A DNA stretch of 64,000 nt from Pseudomonas gingeri (GTDB lineage: Bacteria; Pseudomonadota; Gammaproteobacteria; Pseudomonadales; Pseudomonadaceae). Both the position numbers and the translations under genes were made by a program. The notes under the pieces are model-generated. The model was given only the letters and a program-made list of their open reading frames with translations, was not told the origin of the DNA and made no database searches. The stretch spans positions 522,056 to 586,055 of the forward strand of contig NZ_JACAOS010000016.1 of assembly GCF_013386165.1 (NCBI RefSeq), written 5' to 3'. Shown piece after piece: positions 57,608 to 64,000 of the stretch. Numbering within the stretch: the first letter of the stretch is position 1; the number at the start of each line of letters is the position of its first letter.

Positions 57608-58756
57608 ATGATCACCAGCAAGTTGCCGAATGTCGGCACCACCATCTTTACCCGTATGTCCGCGCTCGCGACGGAAACCGGCGCGCTGAATTTGTCCCAG
57701 GGTTTCCCGGATTTCGAGGGGCCGCAGGCCCTGCGCGATGCCGTTGGCCGGCATATCAACAACGGTCATAACCAGTACGCCCCAATGACCGGGCTGCTGC
57801 CCCTGCGTCAGCAAGTGGCGGCGAAAATTGCCCGCAGCTATGGCGTGCACGTGAACGTCGATGCCGAGATCACCATCACCCCCGGCGCGACCCAGGCGAT
57901 CTTCTGTGCTATCCAGGCGGTGATCCACCCCGGCGACGAGGTGATCGTCTTCGACCCTTGCTACGACAGCTACGAGCCCTCGGTGGAATTGGCCGGCGGG
58001 CGTTGCGTGCATGTGCAACTCGGGCTGGATGACTTCTCCATCGACTGGCAGAAACTCACCGATGCGCTGAGCCCGCGCACCCGCATGATCATCCTCAACA
58101 GCCCGCACAACCCCAGCGGTGCGCTGATCAGTCATGCCGAACTGGATCAGTTGGCGGCGTTGATCGCCGATCGCGATATCTACCTGGTCAGTGACGAAGT
58201 CTATGAACACCTGGTGTTCGACGGCGTGCCCCATGCCAGCGTATTGGCCCATGAGGCGTTGTATCAGCGGGCCTTTGTGGTCAGCTCGTTCGGCAAGACC
58301 TACCACGTCACCGGCTGGAAAACCGGCTATGTGGTGGCGCCGCCAGCCCTTACCGCCGAACTGCGCAAGGTGCACCAGTACGTCAGTTTCTGCGGCGTGA
58401 CGCCGTTGCAGTACGCGTTGGCTGATTTCATGGCGTTACGCCCGGAGCATGTCGAGGAACTGCCGGCGTTCTACCAGGAAAAACGCGACCTGTTCTGCGA
58501 CCTGCTGGGCGAGTCGCGTTTCAGCTTCAAGCGGGCGGCGGGGACCTACTTCCAGTTGGTCGACTACTCGCAGATCCGCCCGGACCTGAATGACGTCGAC
58601 ATGGCGGTGTGGATGACCCGCAAACACGGCGTGGCGAGCATTCCGGTGTCGGTGTTCTACCAGAATCCACCGCAAGGGCAGCGCCTGGTGCGCCTGTGTT
58701 TTGCCAAACGCGAGGAGACGTTGCGTGAAGCGGCGGAGAAACTATGCGTGATCTGA
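57608..58756 (+). CDS. Class I/II PLP aminotransferase (methionine aminotransferase, YbdL-like)
   Basis: 382 residues from ATG 57608. N-terminal LNLSQGFPDFEGP near 27, NSPHNPSG near 165 and the PLP lysine in SSFGKTYHVTGWKTGY near 230. The YbdL/MtnE-type enzymes transfer the amino group between methionine or glutamine-like donors and keto acids. The 3' end overlaps the amidase gene by 13 bp, which supports a joint pathway of transamination followed by omega-amidase hydrolysis. Confidence 0.9.
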   Translation: MITSKLPNVGTTIFTRMSALATETGALNLSQGFPDFEGPQALRDAVGRHINNGHNQYAPMTGLLPLRQQVAAKIARSYGVHVNVDAEITITPGATQAIFCAIQAVIHPGDEVIVFDPCYDSYEPSVELAGGRCVHVQLGLDDFSIDWQKLTDALSPRTRMIILNSPHNPSGALISHAELDQLAALIADRDIYLVSDEVYEHLVFDGVPHASVLAHEALYQRAFVVSSFGKTYHVTGWKTGYVVAPPALTAELRKVHQYVSFCGVTPLQYALADFMALRPEHVEELPAFYQEKRDLFCDLLGESRFSFKRAAGTYFQLVDYSQIRPDLNDVDMAVWMTRKHGVASIPVSVFYQNPPQGQRLVRLCFAKREETLREAAEKLCVI

Positions 58757-59538
58757 GTGCCTTGCCGGACCTGAAACTCGCGCTGGTGCAGACCTCTTTG
58801 GCCTGGCATGACCGTCAGGCCAACCTGGAGCATTTCGACGTCCTGCTGGAGCAGGCTGCGGGGGCTGACCTGGTGATCCTGCCGGAGATGTTCACCACCG
58901 GTTTCTCCATGGAGTCGCAGACCCTGGCCGAAGCTGAAAACGGTCCGACCAGCCACTGGCTGCGTGAGCAGGCGAAAAAGCTCGATGCGGTGATTACCGG
59001 CAGCGTGATTGTCCGGGCTGCCGATGGCAGCCACCGTAACCGCCTGTTGTGGGCACGACCGGACGGTGAAGTGCTGCACTATGACAAGCGCCATCTGTTC
59101 CGCATGGCCGGCGAGCATAACCATTACACCCCTGGGGAGCGCCAGATACAGTTCGAACTCAAGGGCTGGCGAGTGCGCCCGCTGATTTGCTACGACCTGC
59201 GTTTCCCGGTGTGGAGCCGCGATGCCCAGGACACCGATCTGCTGCTGTACACCGCCAACTGGCCGGGGGCGCGGCGTTTGCACTGGAACCGCTTGTTGCC
59301 GGCACGGGCGATTGAAAACCTGTGTTATGTGGCGGCGGTGAATCGGGTCGGCATCGATGGCAAGGGCTTCGCTTATACCGGTGACAGCCAGGTGCTGGAT
59401 TTCCAGGGTGAGTCGCTGCTGGGAGCGGGGGAGGCCGATGGCGTGTTCCAGGTCACCTTGAGTGCTACGGAGTTGGCGGCCTATCGGACGCGGTTTCCGG
59501 CTTACCTGGATGCGGACAGCTTCGAACTACATCATTAG
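58744..59538 (+). CDS. Nitrilase-family omega-amidase (YafV-like)
   Basis: 264 residues. Nitrilase catalytic triad: Glu in LVILPEMFTTGF near 45, Lys in VLHYDKRHLFRM near 110, Cys in RPLICYDLRFPVWSRD near 145. Likely hydrolyses alpha-ketoglutaramate formed when glutamine is the amino donor for the preceding aminotransferase. Confidence 0.9.
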   Translation: MRDLSALPDLKLALVQTSLAWHDRQANLEHFDVLLEQAAGADLVILPEMFTTGFSMESQTLAEAENGPTSHWLREQAKKLDAVITGSVIVRAADGSHRNRLLWARPDGEVLHYDKRHLFRMAGEHNHYTPGERQIQFELKGWRVRPLICYDLRFPVWSRDAQDTDLLLYTANWPGARRLHWNRLLPARAIENLCYVAAVNRVGIDGKGFAYTGDSQVLDFQGESLLGAGEADGVFQVTLSATELAAYRTRFPAYLDADSFELHH

Positions 59539-59631
59539 ACCGCGTTATCGTTCATCACGAGCAATCGAGCGTCGACCGGCTACTCCTACAGGTTCGGCGT
59601 CGAGCCATGTTCTTGTGTACGCCGCGAACTT

Positions 59632-59659
59632 TGTAGGAGCAAGCTTGCTCGCGATAGCG
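59632..59659. repeat. REP element
   Basis: TGTAGGAGCAAGCTTGCTCG followed by CGATAGCG, single unit; an imperfect half (CTACTCCTACAGGTTCGGCG) lies at 59579. Confidence 0.8.
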
Positions 59660-59672
59660 GACTCAAGCACAC

Positions 59673-59710
59673 AAAAAAGGCCCCGGGGTCCACACCACCG
59701 GGGCCTTTTC
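59673..59710. terminator. Bidirectional terminator between the amidase gene and leuA
   Basis: AAAAAGGCCCCGG, loop GGTCCACACCA, CCGGGGCCTTTT. Serves the convergent genes. Confidence 0.9.
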
Positions 59711-59724
59711 ATTTCAGCCGGCGA

Positions 59725-61407
59725 TTACGCCGCCTGGGTGGTGTCCACCTGGCTCAACGAACGATTCAGCGCACTGAACAGCGCCTTGAAGCTGGCGGTG
59801 GTGATGTTTTCATCGATGCCCACGCCGTGCACCGCACGTTCGCCGTTCACCCGCAGCTCGATATAGGCCGCGGCCTTGGCGTTGGTCCCGGCACCGATGG
59901 CGTGCTCGTTGTAGTCCATGATCTCCACCGGCAGTGGCAGGCCGGCCACCAGGGCTTCCAGGGCGCCGTTGCCCTTGCCGCGCCAGTGCAGGTTGGTCTC
60001 GCCCTGGCCTTTGCCGGAGACTTCCACTTCCACGGCACTGTTGCCGTTTTCTTCCTGCAGGCGATGGCTGACCAGCGCATACGGGGTGTTGGCTTGCAGG
60101 TACTCGCTGTGCAGCAGGGCATGGATCTGTTGTGCGGTCATTTCCAGGCCGAGACGGTCGGTTTCACGCTGTACCACCTGGCTGAACTCGATCTGCATGC
60201 GACGCGGCAGGCTGATGCCGTATTCCTGCTCCAGCAGGTAGGCGATACCACCCTTGCCCGACTGGCTGTTGACGCGGATCACCGCCTCGTAGCTGCGGCC
60301 GATGTCGGCCGGGTCGATCGGCAGGTACGGCACTTCCCACAGGGTGTCCGCTTGTTGCTGGGCGAAGCCCTTGCGAATCGCATCCTGGTGGGAGCCGGAG
60401 AACGCGGTGTGGACCAGGTCGCCGACATACGGGTGACGTGGGTGCACCGGAATCTGGTTGCACTCCTCGACCACCTTGCGCACGCCGTCGATGTCGGAGA
60501 AGTCCAGCTCAGGGTCGAGGCCCTGGGTGTACATGTTCAGGGCCACGGTCACCAGGTCGACGTTACCGGTACGCTCGCCGTTGCCGAACAGGCAACCTTC
60601 GACGCGGTCGGCGCCGGCCATCAGGCCCAGTTCGGTGGCGGCTACGCCGGTGCCACGGTCGTTGTGGGTGTGCAGACTGATGATCACGCTGTCACGACGG
60701 TTGATATGACGACCGAACCACTCGATCTGGTCGGCGTAGATATTCGGAGTGGCGCACTCGACCGTTGCCGGCAGGTTGAGGATCACCTTGTGCTCGGGCG
60801 TCGGGTTCCAGACTTCGATCACCGCGTCGCAGACTTCCTTGGCGAACTCCAGTTCGGTGGCGCTGAAGGTTTCCGGGGAGTATTCGAACTGCCACTGGGT
60901 GTCCGGCTGCTGGGCGGCGTATTTGACGAACAGCTTGGCGGCGTTGACCGCGATGGCCTTGATCCCGTCCTTGTCCTGGTTGAAGACAATGCGGCGGAAG
61001 GACGGCGAGGTGGCGTTGTACAAGTGAACGATGGCTTTCTTCGCCCCACGCAGGGATTCGAAGGTGCGCTCGATCAAATCTTCACGACCCTGGGTCAGCA
61101 CCTGGATGGTGGTGTCCGCGGGGATATGGTTGTCTTCGATCAGGGTACGGACGAAGTCGAAGTCGGTTTGCGAAGCGGCCGGGAACGACGCTTCGATTTC
61201 CTTCACGCCGACGCTGACCAGGGTTTTCCAGAAGCGCAGTTTTTTCGCCGCGTCCATCGGCTCGATCAGCGACTGGTTGCCGTCGCGCAGGTCGGAGCTG
61301 CACCAGATCGGCGCGCTGGTGATGGTTTTCGAAGGCCAGGTGCGATCTGGGAGATCGATGGTCGGGAACGCACGGTACTTCGAGGACGGGTCTTTGAGCA
61401 TGCTCAT
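59725..61407 (-). CDS. leuA: 2-isopropylmalate synthase (long form)
   Basis: 560 residues from ATG 61405-61407 (AAGGAA at 7 nt); a second Met two codons later is also possible. TIM barrel with SSDLRDGNQSLIEPM near 38, metal-site HTHNDRGTG near 243, GNGERTGNVDLV near 275, and a C-terminal LeuA regulatory domain (GNSAVEVEVSGKGQGETNLH) that gives leucine feedback inhibition. First committed step of leucine synthesis. Confidence 0.96.
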   Translation of the reverse strand: MSMLKDPSSKYRAFPTIDLPDRTWPSKTITSAPIWCSSDLRDGNQSLIEPMDAAKKLRFWKTLVSVGVKEIEASFPAASQTDFDFVRTLIEDNHIPADTTIQVLTQGREDLIERTFESLRGAKKAIVHLYNATSPSFRRIVFNQDKDGIKAIAVNAAKLFVKYAAQQPDTQWQFEYSPETFSATELEFAKEVCDAVIEVWNPTPEHKVILNLPATVECATPNIYADQIEWFGRHINRRDSVIISLHTHNDRGTGVAATELGLMAGADRVEGCLFGNGERTGNVDLVTVALNMYTQGLDPELDFSDIDGVRKVVEECNQIPVHPRHPYVGDLVHTAFSGSHQDAIRKGFAQQQADTLWEVPYLPIDPADIGRSYEAVIRVNSQSGKGGIAYLLEQEYGISLPRRMQIEFSQVVQRETDRLGLEMTAQQIHALLHSEYLQANTPYALVSHRLQEENGNSAVEVEVSGKGQGETNLHWRGKGNGALEALVAGLPLPVEIMDYNEHAIGAGTNAKAAAYIELRVNGERAVHGVGIDENITTASFKALFSALNRSLSQVDTTQAA

Positions 61408-61494
61408 GGGAAATTCCTTGGGGTCAGGGCCGAAAAAAGGCGGCCAGCCAGTAATGTGTTATCGGGGAGAAAACCGGGGGCGAGGTCGTTCGAT

Positions 61495-61572
61495 TCAGCC
61501 TGGCAGTCGTGCGCTGACGAGGCAGAGGCTGCGGTGTTGACGTCGCTGAATGAGGGTGTGAGATGTTTTCAT
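61495..61572 (-). CDS. Candidate leuA leader peptide (25 residues)
   Basis: ATG at 61570-61572 and TGA ending at 61495 on the minus strand, 87 bp before leuA. The product starts MKTSHTLIQRRQHRSLCLVS and ends ARLPG, with four Leu codons. A short ORF with Leu codons before leuA fits an attenuation leader, but I could not find a convincing terminator/antiterminator pair after it. Confidence 0.35.
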   Translation of the reverse strand: MKTSHTLIQRRQHRSLCLVSARLPG

Positions 61573-61634
61573 GTCTTCAACCCTAACCACTGAGGTGAAA
61601 GATGGCAAGCCTGTGGGAAAAATTGAGAGGAATC

Positions 61635-61657
61635 CTCGTAAAGTCGATTTTTACGAG
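61635..61657 (-). promoter_or_regulatory. Inverted repeat upstream of leuA (candidate operator)
   Basis: CTCGTAAA (61635-61642) and TTTACGAG (61650-61657) are exact inverse copies around 7 bp, in an AT-rich stretch about 240 bp before leuA. A second one, ATTGCGCA (61694-61701)/TGCGCAAT (61714-61721), lies upstream of it. Regulator unknown. Confidence 0.35.
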
Positions 61658-61755
61658 ATTTTATTCTTATTTTGTGCCGTGAAGTCTAGAACAATTGCGC
61701 ACTATTTTGGCGCTGCGCAATTTTTCCCGAAAGCGAGCTGACTGAAACCACCCCT

Positions 61756-61958
61756 TGTAGGAGCCAGCTTGCTGGCGATGACGTCCGGATGATCGCGGCA
61801 AGGCTCAAGGGCCCCATCGCGAGCAAGCTTGCTCCTACAGGTCTGGTGTTTCAGCACAGAAGGCTCGTCGTTCCGCAATCCCTTGTAGGAGCGAGCTTGC
61901 TCGCGATGACGGCCGAACAGGCGATACAAGGTTCACGGGCTCGATCGCGAGCAAGCGG
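61756..61958. repeat. REP cluster (three units plus a partial one)
   Basis: TGTAGGAGCCAGCTTGCTGG (61756), inverse ATCGCGAGCAAGCTTGCTCC (61816), TGTAGGAGCGAGCTTGCTCG (about 61884) and a truncated inverse ATCGCGAGCAAGC at about 61944. Alternating orientation, as in REP/BIME structures. Confidence 0.85.
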
Positions 61959-61969
61959 CGTATTGGCCT

Positions 61970-62791
61970 TCAGGGTTGGAATGCGCCGATAAAGATCGCC
62001 GGATCGACCCGGGCGTCATTCAGGCTGACGTTCCAGTGCATATGCGGCCCGGTCGCTCGCCCCGTGGCGCCAACCTTGCCCACCACCGCACCGCGTGCCA
62101 GGGATTGACCCACCTGCACATCGATCTTCGACATATGACAGAACATGCTGATAAAGCCCTGGCCGTGGTCGACGAACACAGTGTTGCCGTTGAAGAAGTA
62201 ATTGCCGATCAGGATCACCTTGCCCGCTGCCGGAGTCTTGATCGGTGTGCCCGCCGGCACCGCAAAGTCCAGCCCGGAGTGCGGGTTGCGCTCCTCGCCG
62301 TTGAAGAACCGGCGCACGCCGAAGCGGCTCGACAGCGGGCCATTGACCGGCTTGTCCAGCAGCAGGTTGCTTGGCGTGCCCGGGCTGAAGCTGCGATAGG
62401 CGCGAATCTGTACCGCCAGTTCTTCATCGATGCGCTTGAGGTCGGCGGGATTCGGGTTGACCTGCCGGGTGTTCTTCAAGGTGATGTGCTGTTCCGGGTA
62501 CTTCTTGCTGCCGACATTGAAACCCAGGCTGCGCCCTGCGGAGCTGATCTGCTGGCTACCGGGTTTCACGGTCAGGGGAATACCGACAATCGCCAGCCAG
62601 CTGTTCTGTTCCTTGACCACCAACACGGGTTTGCCCTGGTAGCTGGCCTTGGGCGCCTGGGCGTTCGGCCCGAGATCGACAACGGCCACGCCGCCAGGCA
62701 CCGGCTTGTTCAGCAGGCGGGTAAGATAGCTGTCGGCGTGGGCATTGAAGGCCAGGCCCAGCAACAGCAGGACACCAAGAAAACGGGGCAT
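61970..62791 (-). CDS. M23-family peptidase (LytM-type, periplasmic)
   Basis: 273 residues. Signal peptide MPRFLGVLLLLGLAFNAHA. Zinc site of the LytM domain: HSGLDFAVPAGTPIKTPAAG near 171 (HxxxD), then CHMSKI and ATGPHMHWNVSL near 250. Cleaves peptidoglycan cross-links or regulates an amidase. 18 bp after xseA on the same strand. Confidence 0.93.
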   Translation of the reverse strand: MPRFLGVLLLLGLAFNAHADSYLTRLLNKPVPGGVAVVDLGPNAQAPKASYQGKPVLVVKEQNSWLAIVGIPLTVKPGSQQISSAGRSLGFNVGSKKYPEQHITLKNTRQVNPNPADLKRIDEELAVQIRAYRSFSPGTPSNLLLDKPVNGPLSSRFGVRRFFNGEERNPHSGLDFAVPAGTPIKTPAAGKVILIGNYFFNGNTVFVDHGQGFISMFCHMSKIDVQVGQSLARGAVVGKVGATGRATGPHMHWNVSLNDARVDPAIFIGAFQP

Positions 62792-62809
62792 GCTCAGATC
62801 CCTTGAAAA

Positions 62810-64000
62810 TCAGTCCAGTAAGGAAAGGGTGACCGGTGTCAGATGGTTGTCCTCGACCCGCACCTGCAATTCACCCTCGCCAAGCTTCGCCTTCAGGCGT
62901 TGGCCGGTGTGGGTCTGCTCGGCATTGCGGATGGCCTGGCCGCGCTCGTCCAGCAGAATACTGTAGCCACGGCCAAGTGTGGCCAGGGGACTGACGACAT
63001 GAAGTGTCTGCATTTGGCTTTGCAGTTGCAGGCGCCGGGCTTTCAGGCCTTCGCGCATGGCCCGGGGCAGGCGTTCGGAGAGACTGTCGAGGCGCTGGCG
63101 CAGGAGTGCCAACTGCCGGCCCGGATGTTGCCCGGCGAGGCGGGTTTCCAGGCGAATCAGTTTTTCCCGGCGGGTATTGAGTTGGCGTTCGAAGGCCCGG
63201 CGCATGCGCATATCCAGGTCATCCAGGCGCTGGGCCTGTTGACGCAGGCGTTCACCGGGGTGGCGCAGGCGCCGAGCCAGACCGTCGAGGCGCAGGCGGT
63301 CGCGCATCAGGCGGTCGCGGATCCGCATCACCAGGCGCCGGTGCAGGCTCTCGACCCGACGTTGCAGGTCGCTGGAGTCCGGGGCCAGCAGTTCAGCGGC
63401 GGCGGAGGGCGTCGGGGCGCGGACGTCGGCGACAAAGTCGCTGATGGACACATCGGTTTCATGGCCGATGGCACTGACGATTGGCGTGACACAAGCGTCC
63501 ACCGCACGGGCCACGGCTTCTTCGTTGAAGCACCAGAGGTCCTCCAGCGAACCGCCGCCACGGGCCAGGATCAGCGCGTCGAAGCCCTTGGCGTCGGCCA
63601 GCTTCAGGGCACGGACGATTTGCGTGATGGCTTCGCGACCTTGCACGGCGGTAGGGATCAGCGTCAGTTCGACCTGGGGAGCACGGCGGCGGAAGACGCT
63701 GATGATGTCGCGGATCACCGCACCGGTGGGCGAACTGATAATGCCGATACGTTGCGGGTGGGCGGGCAGCGGAACCTTGCGCTCGGCGCTGAACAGGCCC
63801 TCGGCGCTGAGTTTTTCCTTCAGGGCATCGAAGGCCAGGCGCAGGGCGCCATCGCCGGCGGGCTCCACGGTATCGAGAATCAGCTGATAGTCGCCGCGCC
63901 CCTCGAACAGCGAGACCTTGCCGCGGACCTTGACCGCCAGGCCGTCCTTCAGTGCCTGGCGCACCCGGGCGGCGTTCTGCCGGAACAGTGCGCAACGGAC
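62810..64000 (-). CDS. xseA: Exodeoxyribonuclease VII large subunit (5' end outside window)
   Basis: The frame is open to base 64000; 396 codons are visible and about 60 N-terminal residues (OB-fold part) are missing. FEGRGDYQLI, then the catalytic region GIISSPTGAVIRDIISVFRR, LILARGGGSLEDLWCFNEEA, VSAIGHETDVSISDFVADVR and long coiled coils. Degrades single-stranded DNA with XseB. The last bases are open with no start seen. Confidence 0.95.
   Translation of the reverse strand, partial: VRCALFRQNAARVRQALKDGLAVKVRGKVSLFEGRGDYQLILDTVEPAGDGALRLAFDALKEKLSAEGLFSAERKVPLPAHPQRIGIISSPTGAVIRDIISVFRRRAPQVELTLIPTAVQGREAITQIVRALKLADAKGFDALILARGGGSLEDLWCFNEEAVARAVDACVTPIVSAIGHETDVSISDFVADVRAPTPSAAAELLAPDSSDLQRRVESLHRRLVMRIRDRLMRDRLRLDGLARRLRHPGERLRQQAQRLDDLDMRMRRAFERQLNTRREKLIRLETRLAGQHPGRQLALLRQRLDSLSERLPRAMREGLKARRLQLQSQMQTLHVVSPLATLGRGYSILLDERGQAIRNAEQTHTGQRLKAKLGEGELQVRVEDNHLTPVTLSLLD

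Noticed and set aside
61756..61958. Repeated units that might be taken for a CRISPR array
   Set aside because: The units are alternating inverted REP elements with unequal spacers, and no cas genes are present.

Overview
This window reads as a chromosome segment of a Pseudomonas, most likely of the P. fluorescens group. Four things point there: the high-GC gene style; the order suhB-trmJ-cysE-iscRSUA-hscBA-fdx-iscX-ndk-rlmN-pilF-rodZ-ispG-hisS-yfgM-bamB-der, which matches the Pseudomonas core; the fdsGBAD formate dehydrogenase; and many REP elements of the TGTAGGAGC...GCTCGCGAT type. Identifications are from reading translated motifs; no database search was run.

Layout. 1-14 kb is variable metabolism and regulation: the end of a chemoreceptor, a DeoR regulator, an SDR/AraC pair, a Kdo-hydroxylase-like dioxygenase, a TM2 protein, a CrtZ-like hydroxylase, a DUF4087 protein, a diguanylate cyclase, a ParDE-type toxin-antitoxin pair, and a LysR / M20 amidohydrolase / polar amino acid ABC transporter locus. 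14-20 kb holds a second toxin-antitoxin operon, with a ParC-like antitoxin fusion, and the minus-strand fdsGBAD operon. 20.1-21.4 kb is gene-poor, with a repeated terminator-containing segment. 21.4-22.9 kb has a divergent LysR/GFA pair.

The accessory core of the window is 22.9-33.5 kb, next to a tRNA-Leu(CAA) gene (33389-33473). A cassette of about 1.3 kb (promoter, structured leader RNA, 23-codon leader ORF, DUF3077 gene, convergent 109-codon gene, terminators, 3' end of the tRNA) occurs twice and brackets about 8 kb of lower-GC DNA. That DNA carries an AbiV-type abortive-infection gene, a divergent unknown gene, a tightly coupled four-gene operon (D12 adenine methyltransferase, metallophosphoesterase, Orc/Cdc6-like P-loop ATPase, unknown protein), and a broken MvaT/H-NS-type silencer gene. 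I regard the four-gene operon as the best candidate for an undescribed system, probably anti-phage. The duplicated leader RNA with its coupled leader ORF is the second.

From 33.5 kb on the window is core genome: queA-tgt-yajC-secD-secF (queuosine tRNA modification and Sec export), a glycine-zipper protein, suhB, trmJ-cysE, the complete isc iron-sulfur operon with an IscR-box promoter, ndk, rlmN-pilF-rodZ-ispG-hisS-yfgM-bamB-der, a methionine-type aminotransferase coupled to a nitrilase-family amidase, leuA with a possible leader region, an M23 peptidase and the 3' part of xseA.
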